A stretch of DNA of 64,000 nucleotides. Origin: a virus. The translations under genes and the position numbers were made by a program. Location: positions 33,354 to 97,353 of IMG/VR virus record IMGVR_UViG_3300032296_001209. One strand, given 5' to 3'. This document shows, piece after piece, positions 10,701-21,194 of this stretch (position 1 is its first letter; every line of letters begins with the position of its first letter). The notes beneath the pieces are model-generated. The model was not told the DNA's origin and made no database searches. It worked only from the letters and a program-made list of their open reading frames with translations.

Positions 10701-13700
10701 TATACCAATCATAGACTTAATGATCTCATTCTCAATACCTCTTATAGTGGTATCATCTGTAGTCATCATAGCTTCTTTACTAAATAAATCATCTAATAAA
10801 GACTTATACTCAGAATCTGTAGTAGTATCTTTAGCAATACCTATATTAGGCATTAGAATACTTAACTTATCAATATCAAAGTCACCACCAGACTTAGCAA
10901 CTAGTTCAGTTGGAACAATTACAATAGATCCGGCTTCTGGAGGTAAGAACTCACCAACCTCCATGTATTCAATAGAGTTAAGACCTTGTACAGGAATACG
11001 TACACCGATCATTTTGATGGTTTCTCCGTTAATACTTTGCCATAATGTATCTTTTAGCATTTCATTAAGTCTAGCTAATGTATTTACTGGCTTACCATCT
11101 GTATGAATAGTAGTTAAAAGCTTTAAGAAATCACCTTGTAAAGCAATCTTTACTTGCATTGGTGTAATCTTACCGTCTACTATATCATAAAAAGCAAGAC
11201 CATTTGTACCATACTTTAATAGATCTTCTTTAGATGGATTACTAAACTTAGGATTCTCAAATCCGGAACTAGATACTTGTACTAACTGCTCACCCCTTAC
11301 AGTAGGTCTTACAATCTTTCTTTCAATGATTGCAACAAGCTGCTTCTCAATAGCATTAGAATTGATAATACTATCAAAGTCATACTTTAAACTACCATCC
11401 TCATTTACATCTAGAATATCCATCTGATGTTCAGGAACCTCTAAACGTACTAATTCTTTCTGGATAGCTTTAATTAAATCTTTCGGATCTCCTTTAATTA
11501 GTTTACCATCAGCACTAAATTCTAGGCCTACCTCTTTAAATAACTTCTGCTTATAGAACTTTACATAGTTATCAATAGCTTTCTCATATCGCTCTACAAT
11601 TGGTTTATATTCTTTCTTAAGAGGTTTACCATTAGCATAAAGGTTAGTCTCAATAATTGTACGTAACTGAGAAGACAATGTAACTTTACCTTTAAAGTAT
11701 GGAGCAATGTCTAACTGATTCTTAAAGAAGTTTAAGTTAATACCATTTATAGGATACTCACCAGAATATAATGTGCGCTTTGTAGCGTCCGTATACATAT
11801 TAGGAATAGTACCATCTTCTAATGTAATATTAGAGATCTTACTACCTGACTTATATAATGCATAAGATATACCTTGCTCAAGCAATTGCTTATGAAACTG
11901 CTCTAAGTTAGTATCCTTAATAACTGAAGGAATCAAAGGCATCAATGAAAACTTATGTAATCCAGAAACATTTAGTTTCTCTGTTTTTAAAGGACCATAA
12001 TAACTGGCTTTTAATACTGGGAAGAACTCAGATGCTTTTCTAGGATCTACAGAAGCAGGATCATTAATAATCTGGTTATACAAATCTTCTTGTATATCAG
12101 ACCATTTATTTAAAGATCTTAAGAAGTTACGATAGAAATCAAAAGTAATCCAACCCTGACCATCACCTTCAGTAATCTTTTTATAAGGTTTTAAAATCTT
12201 TTCAGCTCTATCTTCACTTACTCCAAGACTAGTTAATAACTGTTTGTAGTGACTATAGTATACTGATTCTGGTTCTACATCATCAAGAACTGTAGTTTTA
12301 ACAGCTGAATCAAATCTTAACTTTGGTAAACCTTCTTTCTCAGCATATGTATTGTTACTTGTATTATTTAAGTAATCAATAGTGTACTTATCTAAAATAC
12401 TAAAGTCTCCTGTAGAAGCAATAGCTGCATTACGTTTAGGAAACTCTTCTTTGTCATGCTTAAACTGAGAAGCATCACCATAAAATAGTTGTGTCTCAAA
12501 GTTATTAAACCATGAGTTATACGTATAAACCTCATTTACTAACTCTAATTGATCTTGAGGATTAATAGCATATATATTAGTTTTATCTAAACCTTTACCA
12601 ATTCTAGTTTCTTCAGCAATCTTATTTCTAATTTCAGGACTTAGTAATACACTTCCAGTAACAGCACTAATCTGAGTCCAGATCTTATAATTAGTTTTAA
12701 TCTGATTATCAAAATATTTACCTGAATCTTTTTTAATAGCTTTCTCTAGTTCTTCAGAGTAAACTATATCATCTATAGAATCTGCATTATCTACTAACTC
12801 GTAAAGCTTAGCTTTAGTAGGACCAGATAATACAGAATCAAAAGCCATAATCTTAGTACCATTCTTCTTAAAACTATCTACGTTTTGTAGTGAAGGAATG
12901 TTTTTAATGTACCAGATTCTTTCTAATTCAGCAGATAAGTAGTTTAAGATAATAGGCATTGCAGAATCATGTCCATATCTAGCTACATCTTTAATAGGTA
13001 GTATTAAATTATCTACTCCAGATTCACCGTAGTATTTATTCATACCAACACCATAAGAAGAACTTTTACTAGCGTGTCTAGGAAGCTCTGGTGTTTTACC
13101 TAAGATAATGGCATGTACATCAAACATAAACTTATCATACTTATTAAGTTTGTTTGTTTTAATACCTTCAACAGTAATACCATTAAAGTCTCTACGGATA
13201 CCACTTAAGTTCTCTAAACTAAGAATAACATCTTTTCTTCTATTACCATTAGCATCAAAGAGAGAGTTAATGATATAAGAATGTTTAGCATAAGGATTAT
13301 TATTAGGATGGTAAACACTTAAGTATTGAAACTCAGGATCTTGTAACATCTGATCCATAAACTCAAGTTTATTAAGACCATCAATGATCTGACTTAAAGA
13401 GTTTCTTAATGATGTTTCATACTCCATGTTACCTTCAGGATTCATGATACCAGTACTAAAATCACTAGAAGTATATCTTGCCTGCAGAGTTAAAAGTTTA
13501 CTTACATATCCCGCTTGATTACCCTGCTTAGGATCCCTAAAGAACTTAATAGGGTTAGTAATTATAGTTTTATTTTCTTTAGCTTTTTCTAAAGCTTCTA
13601 TTAAATAATCAAATGCAATATGTGTCTCCTTGCTTTTTCTATCTACTACAGCATTCTCTAGTGCTGCTCTTAAAGTAGGATTATTATCCAAATAGAAACC

Positions 13701-16700
13701 TATAGCTTTTAAAAAGTCAAATACATTATACTTATTAATTAATGAAAAGTCTTCAAGTACCTTATCTATATTTAAAATAGGTGTTGAACCTTTCTTTCTA
13801 ATTACATACTTAGATTTACTAACTAGGAACTTAGAATTAAAAGTATTAATGATCTTTGTTGTATCACTAGTAGCTCTCTGAATGTATGTAGAAACTTTAG
13901 TTGAACTAGGTTTTCCTTCCTCTTCTTCAATAGAAGTAGAAAGCCTGTGCTCTATAATAGGAGTTACTGTTTTATTAAATGTTTGAGCAAATCCTAACCA
14001 ACGTTTAAAGTTAGCATTATTAATTTGAGATTGACTTGGATCTCCCAACTTAGCAATTAACTGTGCTACTTCTGGAAAACTTTCTTGTAAGCCAATTAAC
14101 TTAGTATATATCTCATCAAAACTATTTGAGTTAATTAAGGTTTTAGATATGGTACTCCAAGCTTTACCAAACTCAACAAGCTTATTAAAACCTAATCTGT
14201 TCTTGATAGGTTCTCCGTTTGCTTTTACTTGGTATAAACTCTTAACCATATAAAGAGCTTGTTTAGAAGCTAACTCTTTTAATGATTTATCATTACCGGT
14301 ACGGTCAAAACTATCTATACTTGGATCTGACTTATCTTCTTCTGCTTCAAGAACTTTTGCTTCAAATGCTAAGTACTTAGATTTTTGTCTATGATAAGCA
14401 ATAACACCTGATTTTTCTTTACCAGAAATAACGTTATCTAATTCACCAAAGTTATTAATAGCATACTCTAAAATCCGAATATTATTTCTATCTACAGTAT
14501 CAGCACCATCAGGATCATTTTCAACTCTAGCAATTGTATCAGTTAAAATATCTTGAAAGTACTGCTTAGTATTCTTATATAAGAAATCTAATGCTCTCTT
14601 ATCACTATAAATAGCTGAAACGTTTAATCCAGTAGCATTAATAATTTCTGAAAAAGCACCATCAACTGATTCATTGATTAACCTACTATCTGATAAACTA
14701 ATACTTGGTTCTTCTTCATTTAATGGATCTATACCTCTATACAAGTTACCAAACTGCATGTTCTCTACAGAGTACGCATACTCAAATAGATTACCCAATC
14801 TTAAGTTATCATATAACTCTTTTACTAATGGTACAACAGTGGGGTCTACAATATCAGTTTGACCGGTAAAGAAAGCTTTTACAATACGCCATAATTTCTG
14901 GAAGATGCTCTCATTAGGTTTAACAAGAATTTTCTTACCATCAGATAACACATAACCTCTAAAGTCTTCAGCTAAGTATTCTTCTACTTGCTTATCTGTA
15001 GCATTAGCTAAATACTTAACTCCTTTTCTTACTGAATTATATAAGCTTTGCTTTTGATCTTGTGTTAATAGTAACTGAGAGAATGCATGCCATGCTTCAT
15101 GGTATAACGTAGTGTAATCTTTTTTACCGGCTTTTGTAAATAATGTAATACCACTAGAACTAAATAGTCCCAATGCATCTGAGTTAGTTAAAGCAATTGC
15201 TTCATTAACCGGAATCATTGTAGAAAGTTTTACTTTCTCACCATCTACCATAACCTCTAAAGATCCATACCAATCTTTAATCTTCTTAATCTCTTCAGGT
15301 GTAGTATTTACAGTTTTAAATCCGGCTCTTTTTAGACTATTATTAATATCATTAATAAGGTCCATATCAAATGTACCTTTAAAACCAGAGGGTGTAGTAT
15401 TTACATTCTGATTCTTGATAACAGTTTTAGGTTTAGCTTTTACTTTAGCTTTTGGTTTGGTTTCTTTAGTCTCTTCTTCAGCTGGTACCTCTTGTTTCTT
15501 TTCAGTTGGATACATTTCTTCTAATGCCTCTACTGTAAATTCATACTGCAGACTGGGATTAAAAGTTTTAATAGTACCATCATTACGTAATACAGTAAAT
15601 ACTACGGTATTCTGTCTTACAAAGTCATTATAGTTAACCTTACTTTTTGCAAACTTTCCTGACTTATAGTTAGGTACATCTATCTTACCATCAATGTTAT
15701 CCTTTGATATGTTTATATAAGCAGTAGCTAATTGCTCTGCTATAAAATCTTCATCAGCTAAATCCGGATTTTCAGAATCATATATCACATCCTTATCTGA
15801 ATAGATACTTAACAATGGTTTCTTAGTAGTATTATCATAACTGATATTAAAAGTACCATCATTAATATTATAGATGTTCTCTAGTATTCCAAACTTTACA
15901 GCGGTTGATACTTTAGGATCTACAATAAGCTTTGCAAGATTCTTAGCTAACTCAGCAGATGTTTTATTTGGAAATATCTGTACTAGATCACCAAACTTAT
16001 CTAACTTCAAATATGTTTTACCAAAGTTATCAAACTCTATATTACTAATAGTATCTGAAGTAACATTACTTACCTCTGTTAACTTAACAGGAGTATCAGA
16101 TAATAAGTTAAAACCAGATCTACCACCAACTATATTTAAAGGTAAAGCTAAAGTCTTATTACCTATGAAGGTCTTAATAAACTTATCTACTAACTGTACT
16201 TCTTTAGTTCTTTGATCCTCTAATTGTTTTCTTAAGACATCAGCATCTGGAATTTCTACTCCAGCTTTAGCAGCCCTAGCAATAGTTCTTTCTACAAGTT
16301 CATCTATAGGTGCAAGACTGGTTTCACCACTCTCTATAAATATAAATTCTCTTTTACCCTTATTAGTGTTAGGGGTAATGAAATCAGTTACGGGAATAAT
16401 AGCACCTTCTGCTTCATCCTGACCCTCAATGTTTGTAATATAACCTCTGCTATTTACAAAGATTTTCTTATATCCATCTTTAGTAAGTGTGGCAAAAGAT
16501 AACTGTGTAATTCTACTACCTCTAGATGTAATTATATCAGTAGGAATCATATAGATCCCTTTGATCTTGGTACCGTTAGATGCGGTTATCTCTATTTGTT
16601 CAGCACTATTTAGATTTTGTTTACTTAATCTATCTAGAATAGAACGCATAAATGCATATGTAGCAATCTTTTCAGGATCTGGATCTGCCTCACCTATTAG

Positions 16701-17192
16701 TTCACCCTCATCATTAACCTCTTCTTCTTGACCAGTGGTAACTAGACCGGTAGTATGCTTTGCTTGAAATTCTATATCATTACTTAATTCTGTTGCTTTC
16801 TCTAATTGAGAACTAACAATACCAGCTTTCTTTCTTACTTGCTCTAGTCTTTCTGGACTTAACTCTTTTACAGCAAGGTATTTTTCTACAACAGTAACAT
16901 CTTCAAAGCTATCTCTAAGATCTAAAACATCATCAGTACTAATTTGATTATCTCTAAGATGCTTACGAACATTAGGATTTTTGTTAACAATAGTAGCAAC
17001 TATTCTTGGAAGTAACTGTATATAGGTTAATCCTAAACTAGGATCATTACTGGCAGCAACTACTTGCTCATAAAATTGATTAACGTAATCTTTTAAATTA
17101 TAAGGTGTTTTGTTATCTGTAATTACAGATAAATCTTTAAAAACTTTAGCATAAAACTGCTGCTGTTGTAATGCGGATAGTGAGCAATTCAT
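7749..17192 (-). CDS. Virion RNA polymerase giant protein with HExxH metallopeptidase domain
   Basis: A 3147-residue protein. Residues 2104-2108 read DFDID inside GGDFDIDKLS, the metal-binding loop of double-psi beta-barrel RNA polymerases in the form described for the crAss-like virion polymerase of phage phi14:2. A short way upstream is RIPVQGLNS, where cellular beta-prime subunits carry a related R-x-P segment. An HEAWH zinc-peptidase motif lies at 698-702 with an acidic EEYLAEDF further on. A Lys/Glu/Pro-rich linker near residues 575-615 separates an N-terminal region. In the phi14:2 model the polymerase is packaged and ejected to transcribe early genes in the host. At over 3000 residues it is longer than the phi14:2 protein, consistent with fusion to other cargo modules. 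Confidence 0.85.
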   Translation of the reverse strand: MNCSLSALQQQQFYAKVFKDLSVITDNKTPYNLKDYVNQFYEQVVAASNDPSLGLTYIQLLPRIVATIVNKNPNVRKHLRDNQISTDDVLDLRDSFEDVTVVEKYLAVKELSPERLEQVRKKAGIVSSQLEKATELSNDIEFQAKHTTGLVTTGQEEEVNDEGELIGEADPDPEKIATYAFMRSILDRLSKQNLNSAEQIEITASNGTKIKGIYMIPTDIITSRGSRITQLSFATLTKDGYKKIFVNSRGYITNIEGQDEAEGAIIPVTDFITPNTNKGKREFIFIESGETSLAPIDELVERTIARAAKAGVEIPDADVLRKQLEDQRTKEVQLVDKFIKTFIGNKTLALPLNIVGGRSGFNLLSDTPVKLTEVSNVTSDTISNIEFDNFGKTYLKLDKFGDLVQIFPNKTSAELAKNLAKLIVDPKVSTAVKFGILENIYNINDGTFNISYDNTTKKPLLSIYSDKDVIYDSENPDLADEDFIAEQLATAYINISKDNIDGKIDVPNYKSGKFAKSKVNYNDFVRQNTVVFTVLRNDGTIKTFNPSLQYEFTVEALEEMYPTEKKQEVPAEEETKETKPKAKVKAKPKTVIKNQNVNTTPSGFKGTFDMDLINDINNSLKRAGFKTVNTTPEEIKKIKDWYGSLEVMVDGEKVKLSTMIPVNEAIALTNSDALGLFSSSGITLFTKAGKKDYTTLYHEAWHAFSQLLLTQDQKQSLYNSVRKGVKYLANATDKQVEEYLAEDFRGYVLSDGKKILVKPNESIFQKLWRIVKAFFTGQTDIVDPTVVPLVKELYDNLRLGNLFEYAYSVENMQFGNLYRGIDPLNEEEPSISLSDSRLINESVDGAFSEIINATGLNVSAIYSDKRALDFLYKNTKQYFQDILTDTIARVENDPDGADTVDRNNIRILEYAINNFGELDNVISGKEKSGVIAYHRQKSKYLAFEAKVLEAEEDKSDPSIDSFDRTGNDKSLKELASKQALYMVKSLYQVKANGEPIKNRLGFNKLVEFGKAWSTISKTLINSNSFDEIYTKLIGLQESFPEVAQLIAKLGDPSQSQINNANFKRWLGFAQTFNKTVTPIIEHRLSTSIEEEEGKPSSTKVSTYIQRATSDTTKIINTFNSKFLVSKSKYVIRKKGSTPILNIDKVLEDFSLINKYNVFDFLKAIGFYLDNNPTLRAALENAVVDRKSKETHIAFDYLIEALEKAKENKTIITNPIKFFRDPKQGNQAGYVSKLLTLQARYTSSDFSTGIMNPEGNMEYETSLRNSLSQIIDGLNKLEFMDQMLQDPEFQYLSVYHPNNNPYAKHSYIINSLFDANGNRRKDVILSLENLSGIRRDFNGITVEGIKTNKLNKYDKFMFDVHAIILGKTPELPRHASKSSSYGVGMNKYYGESGVDNLILPIKDVARYGHDSAMPIILNYLSAELERIWYIKNIPSLQNVDSFKKNGTKIMAFDSVLSGPTKAKLYELVDNADSIDDIVYSEELEKAIKKDSGKYFDNQIKTNYKIWTQISAVTGSVLLSPEIRNKIAEETRIGKGLDKTNIYAINPQDQLELVNEVYTYNSWFNNFETQLFYGDASQFKHDKEEFPKRNAAIASTGDFSILDKYTIDYLNNTSNNTYAEKEGLPKLRFDSAVKTTVLDDVEPESVYYSHYKQLLTSLGVSEDRAEKILKPYKKITEGDGQGWITFDFYRNFLRSLNKWSDIQEDLYNQIINDPASVDPRKASEFFPVLKASYYGPLKTEKLNVSGLHKFSLMPLIPSVIKDTNLEQFHKQLLEQGISYALYKSGSKISNITLEDGTIPNMYTDATKRTLYSGEYPINGINLNFFKNQLDIAPYFKGKVTLSSQLRTIIETNLYANGKPLKKEYKPIVERYEKAIDNYVKFYKQKLFKEVGLEFSADGKLIKGDPKDLIKAIQKELVRLEVPEHQMDILDVNEDGSLKYDFDSIINSNAIEKQLVAIIERKIVRPTVRGEQLVQVSSSGFENPKFSNPSKEDLLKYGTNGLAFYDIVDGKITPMQVKIALQGDFLKLLTTIHTDGKPVNTLARLNEMLKDTLWQSINGETIKMIGVRIPVQGLNSIEYMEVGEFLPPEAGSIVIVPTELVAKSGGDFDIDKLSILMPNIGIAKDTTTDSEYKSLLDDLFSKEAMMTTDDTTIRGIENEIIKSMIGIMEIKENFVQLITPNETDIVKPIADELAKYNREYDPRAKAEFQSSEFIISPTRMFETQNNLYKHESNNIGKLTLGIGAVSNKYSVLLNRVGAYLNKTYTFLDSKGKTRTAKNRILFKHNKTEDGKISLSDLNSKDSAVYISDVISQLMNGWVDVEKDSWVFDMNAIYELTPTLLYMLQAGVDVETASYFLSQPLIRDYISAYRVLNGMYTKSLDASGDSAKGPGFLKFKAKQYVINKYGLFDPEHKLELKKKIKDPFLLKQLYNANTMKNPLASKKSLTAAVDIMTKAYNVYAISNENIKKVVQNGEKRSPLAMLSFIHFLEVEDQAQVMREISSSTNVDTKKSGNLFQAKSRLSKLEQLEEGNRLPQEITTRMENQSSIAPFFIQDYILNVFKDYFPLRASDTINTYLTDIINNNYNIIREEYKDVESFVDLFRNDLLQFIIQNSIGSVDINTVKDYKGYAVSDSIDVEKVRGLKRSAVYYEGKIYLDRAKLREEYNNKTYSKAEYEETGLAKLPADKRTDVIPLFSSEKQYTAFVLEREYLRATRDKGIFSDDIYEKGLVQDALHNVYNLKSMFFGTNSFPDKFEMVKNAIENKDYSLFDYLVYDSQQIKTPTKNATIKNLRLTGDTKDPDFLEEMNIQFEELSDVNVEKNPDPIINREISEFFNKLSIFGFMQSGMNKSYLSFVPILSSNNFKDIIKENIDKFTKVLESDKGNTALYRYYKKFGEQNSRNNITKYRFKNYVVDNTIEKMGDEVPKLPEGTSSTLTPRVYTYSYGKMRTIGLINKYSGLVGIYSKAKDNTGTNVIASDTYLGNASKVTGTTIGLPIFESFVGKAKYLNAADTANNMKLVEDTVTTLIELYEAGKTLLFNKEGYGILNDDPNIDKPAYMELFKELYYNFGYKNPVFAEDPEFKEYIYSVQPINQVFEEDADSAPDTEDQVVKEKEVTLVDGNIYPASAINSKMLEEMGYDEDTIGEILKEICG

Positions 17193-17196
17193 ATTA

Positions 17197-20100
17197 TTAA
17201 CAACCTATATTATTAAAGAAATCATTATTTACATCTTTTTCAGACTTGTTATTAGTCTGATCTTCAAGTTTCTTAGTGGCTTCCTCATTATCTAAGAAGT
17301 CATCTATATTCTGTGAGTTAGTCTCAATAATCTTTTTCTCTTCTGCTGAAGGAGAAGGAACATCTTTAGTACCAACTACTACATTGGACTCTGTATCATA
17401 TAATGATTTTACCATTTTTGAGAAATCTTTCTTTAAAATTGTAATGCGTTTATTAGCATCTTTTGCCGGAGTCATACGCTCACCATACAAAGGTACTACA
17501 GTTAACTTAGTTGAAGTAACTTTCTCAACCAAACCAAACTTATTATCCCCAAATACTAATACATCTCCCACTTTAACATTCTCATACTTTACAGACTTAC
17601 TCAACTCTTGTTTACGAGACTCAATTGCTTTATTAACTGCATCAATATTAGCTGGATCTTCAGCCAGTAAATCTAAATCTAGTTCTTCTAGCATAGTATC
17701 TAACTCACCAAGTGACTTGGCTTTACTAATTGTATCTAGGATTGGTTGTAATGGATCAGTAACTACTTCAGCTTCTATAACCGGTTCTTCTTCTACAGGT
17801 TCTTCTGTTTTAACAGGTTCAGCTTTAGGTGCTTCTGCTGGTTTTGCTGGAGCTTTCTTTTCATTAAATGCTTTAACATCTGCAGCATTCTCAGGATCTT
17901 TAAAGAACTTAGTAATAATTCTTCTAGCTGAAGCTGTACGTAAGAATCTATCTAAAGGTAATTCTGATTCACCATCAGCTTCTCTAGCAGAATTCTGTTG
18001 AGTTAATGCAGATCTAATTAAACCTTGTAGCTTAACTGGTAATGTATTAAACTGTTTAACTGATTGAATTAAAGGTACACCCTCTTCTTGCTGTATCTCA
18101 TCTGATACAGCGGGTTGATCTTCTACCACTTCTTCTTCTGTAACTACTTCTTCTGCTGGAGCTTCCTCTGTTACTTCTTCAGTTACAATACCATCAAACT
18201 CGTTAATAATACTAAAGATAAGTAAAGATCTTGGATCAGTCTTATCAAACTCTCTATCTGAATTAAAATCTATAAATACAACATCTAGATCATTAATAAT
18301 AGTTTTTACAAACTCATCATAATCTTTACTTACATCTTTAGGTAAAGAAGATAGTTTTATACCATAACCTCTATCAGCTAGATACTGAATAAAATCTCTA
18401 ACCTTTACAGCATTAATAAAAGACTTTCTAGCATTTTGCATATAAGCAACTTGCTTTTCTTGTCTATATTTTTGTTGTTCTACAAGTCTATTTACATAAT
18501 CATAGAAACTCTGTGGATCATATAATGAATTCAGATTCTCTGTAAATATATTTACATCATCTGATAATGAATAGTAATCAGTTATTATATTATAAGCTTC
18601 CGCAGCTTCAGTTTTAGAGATAGTTGTACCTGCCTCTTGTGCTAAAGTATTAAAGTATTTAATAAAAGCATCTCTTAAAAATCTTTTATTTTTTAATTGT
18701 TCAGAATCAGATACATCTCCAACTTTCTCAAGATTTGTTTTATATAACTCTAATGCTTTCTTCTTAGCTTTTTTATAATTAAGAATCTTTAAAGTTTCTT
18801 TATCTGTAGAACCGGTTAATGATTTGATTTCACTATCTAATAAATCTAACTCTTGTTCAAGATTGTTAGAATTTAATAAGGGTGTAATATCTGAGTATGT
18901 TAATTTACCAATTGTACCAATAGCTGTAAGTCTATCAGTAAGCTCACCCATTCTTTTCTGGGCTTGCTCTCTACCATGTAAACTAAATACAGCAACCTTT
19001 CTTGCTTCTTCAAATGCTTTATAGTTTATTACTTCTTTAACATAAGCATCTTTAGTTTCAGGATCTGATAGATTAGTTCTTCTAAATCTATTAGGATTAA
19101 AAGGATTTTTATAATCTGAGAATTCTTTATACTGCTCTTTAACTTGTTTAGCTCTTTCAATACTAACATCTAATACCTTTAAAGCATCTTCATCAGTTAC
19201 ATCTTCAGTTAAATCAAAGGCCTCTTTTAATTCAGAACCCTTCATATCTTTTAGATTCTCTAGCTTTTGTATTAAGAGATCAAATTTACCAGATTCTAAT
19301 GCTGTATAAATACTATTAAACCGTGCCATATCTTTTAGATCATGAAAAACTTTCTCATCAAAGTTCTTCCTAGCCTCTACCATGTCTGTACCTAATCTAA
19401 CTTGCGTTAGTAGATTTTCCATATCTAAAGTTAAAACCTTCTGACCATTCTTAATAGCATCATCTAATTCAGTAACTATACTTTTAAATCTTTCTTGTTC
19501 TGCTTTATATAATTGATTATACTTTTCAGGATCATTTTTAATGTAGTTATAATAAACATTAGAACCCGCTCTTCTTGATACATTAGCTAAATTACCAGCA
19601 ATACCGGTAAGACCACCCATCAAAAATCCTGACGCAAATACTTCAAGACCTTGCATAGAAGCTTGTCTCTTAGTATTCTCATAGGCATCAGCCAAGTAAA
19701 TCATAATACCACCAGCTTCTGGGGTATCATATAATCTATCATAATAGTTCTTAGAAGCACCAGCCACAACCTCTTGAGAAATTTCCTGAATACCTTCAGA
19801 TAAGTTTCTCTTAAAGTATTGGGCTCCAAAGCTTAAATACTCTTTAGGTTTTAATAATTTCTTAGCTGCTTCTTTTGCAGTTAAAACTGTAGCACCTTCT
19901 GTACTAGCAATAATCTTTTCTCCAGTTAATGCTGATCTAGCAATAACATCATTTGTTGGAGCATTTAGCATTGCTGCTTTACCCTTAAATAAGTTATTAA
20001 AGGTGATAGCATTTGTAAGATATATAAGCGGTGTGTTAATAGCACTAGTGGTAAAACCAGCATCACCAGCTAAACTATATATCCGGTTCATCTCTTCCTG

Positions 20101-21186
20101 TTCTGGATAGTATCCGTTCTCAGAAACAAACTGATTTATCTTATCATCAATAAATTCATTCTTAACAGCACCACCTTCCATAGAAGCTTCAGCAACTGTA
20201 TAACCAACTTGCTTAAGATCTAATATAAAATCACCAACGTTTCTTACAGCATTAGCATAACCAATTACATTATCTCCAGCATTTACTGTATTCCTAATAT
20301 TTGTTAAAGTTCTTGGTACAAGCGCTTCTGCAACACTTGTAACTCCTTGACCCAGCTTGGTAGCATTTAAACCTTTAATAGAGCTATAAGCTTCCCTTGC
20401 ACCATTAGCGGTGAATAACTTACGCATGTTAGCTAAGTCTTTAGCAGCTTTAACTGTCTTAGCAGAACTAGCTGCTAGAGCTGCTGGTAAAGTAGCGCCT
20501 TCGGTTAATGCTACACTACCTGCAATTACAGCTTCAGTTAATAAATAGTCTCCAACAATACCTGCTACAAATCCAGATTGCAATAATAAATTAGAGGCAA
20601 ACTGTGTAGCACCACCTTTAGTACTACCATACTCAGCCATAATTTTAGCAAACTCATCCGCAGCTACTTCATCTGTCATTGAGAAATCACCGGTGAGCAT
20701 CTCACCCATTCCTCTGTAGCTAGACTTAACTACAGATAAACCTAGTGCCGGTACTCCTAATAAGCCTCTACCAAGATCCTCATACCAAGATCTATTTTGA
20801 TTATAGATCTCATCGTTATTAGCTAAAGGATCAAAACCTAATTTATAGAAGTTATCATTATCACTATAGTATCTATTAAAGTTAGTTTTCTGATATCCGG
20901 ATTGAAAAGTTTTAATTTTAGACTTTTCAAAGACAATATCAGATTCAGTAATAGGAGATCTTAAAACATCCTTAGTAATATCAAAAGGATTATTCTTATT
21001 ATAATTTACTTCAAATCCTCCAGTAGGAACTGCTGGTATACTTACATCTTCATTATAAGGAACTAATGGTGCACCGGGTGGTAATGAATTCATACCATCT
21101 ACAAATACCATATCTGGTCCTTGTAATGAATTAGGTATACCGGTTTCTATACCTGGAGGTGGTAAAATGTTTTCAAAATCTGCCAT
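17197..21186 (-). CDS. Large cargo/ejection protein, crAss-like
   Basis: 1329 residues starting MADFENILPPPG. The N-terminal third has proline-rich segments, then NFNRYYSDNDNFYKLGFDP, an arrangement I associate with crAss-like cargo proteins. A long hydrophobic and alanine-rich stretch (about residues 195-245) could be membrane-active helices. Later come charged helical regions and two acidic, Pro/Ala/Glu-rich linkers (EEVTEEAPAEEVVTEEEVVE; PAKPAEAPKAEPVKTEEP) before a small C-terminal domain. It sits four bases upstream of the polymerase gene. No catalytic motif was seen. A role as an internal protein ejected with the genome is inferred from its neighbours. Confidence 0.6.
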   Translation of the reverse strand: MADFENILPPPGIETGIPNSLQGPDMVFVDGMNSLPPGAPLVPYNEDVSIPAVPTGGFEVNYNKNNPFDITKDVLRSPITESDIVFEKSKIKTFQSGYQKTNFNRYYSDNDNFYKLGFDPLANNDEIYNQNRSWYEDLGRGLLGVPALGLSVVKSSYRGMGEMLTGDFSMTDEVAADEFAKIMAEYGSTKGGATQFASNLLLQSGFVAGIVGDYLLTEAVIAGSVALTEGATLPAALAASSAKTVKAAKDLANMRKLFTANGAREAYSSIKGLNATKLGQGVTSVAEALVPRTLTNIRNTVNAGDNVIGYANAVRNVGDFILDLKQVGYTVAEASMEGGAVKNEFIDDKINQFVSENGYYPEQEEMNRIYSLAGDAGFTTSAINTPLIYLTNAITFNNLFKGKAAMLNAPTNDVIARSALTGEKIIASTEGATVLTAKEAAKKLLKPKEYLSFGAQYFKRNLSEGIQEISQEVVAGASKNYYDRLYDTPEAGGIMIYLADAYENTKRQASMQGLEVFASGFLMGGLTGIAGNLANVSRRAGSNVYYNYIKNDPEKYNQLYKAEQERFKSIVTELDDAIKNGQKVLTLDMENLLTQVRLGTDMVEARKNFDEKVFHDLKDMARFNSIYTALESGKFDLLIQKLENLKDMKGSELKEAFDLTEDVTDEDALKVLDVSIERAKQVKEQYKEFSDYKNPFNPNRFRRTNLSDPETKDAYVKEVINYKAFEEARKVAVFSLHGREQAQKRMGELTDRLTAIGTIGKLTYSDITPLLNSNNLEQELDLLDSEIKSLTGSTDKETLKILNYKKAKKKALELYKTNLEKVGDVSDSEQLKNKRFLRDAFIKYFNTLAQEAGTTISKTEAAEAYNIITDYYSLSDDVNIFTENLNSLYDPQSFYDYVNRLVEQQKYRQEKQVAYMQNARKSFINAVKVRDFIQYLADRGYGIKLSSLPKDVSKDYDEFVKTIINDLDVVFIDFNSDREFDKTDPRSLLIFSIINEFDGIVTEEVTEEAPAEEVVTEEEVVEDQPAVSDEIQQEEGVPLIQSVKQFNTLPVKLQGLIRSALTQQNSAREADGESELPLDRFLRTASARRIITKFFKDPENAADVKAFNEKKAPAKPAEAPKAEPVKTEEPVEEEPVIEAEVVTDPLQPILDTISKAKSLGELDTMLEELDLDLLAEDPANIDAVNKAIESRKQELSKSVKYENVKVGDVLVFGDNKFGLVEKVTSTKLTVVPLYGERMTPAKDANKRITILKKDFSKMVKSLYDTESNVVVGTKDVPSPSAEEKKIIETNSQNIDDFLDNEEATKKLEDQTNNKSEKDVNNDFFNNIGC

Positions 21187-21194
21187 TATAATTA

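Noticed and set aside
7749-17192. TAG or other stop-codon reassignment
   Set aside because: Even the longest genes read through in the standard code without in-frame stops, so recoding is not needed here.
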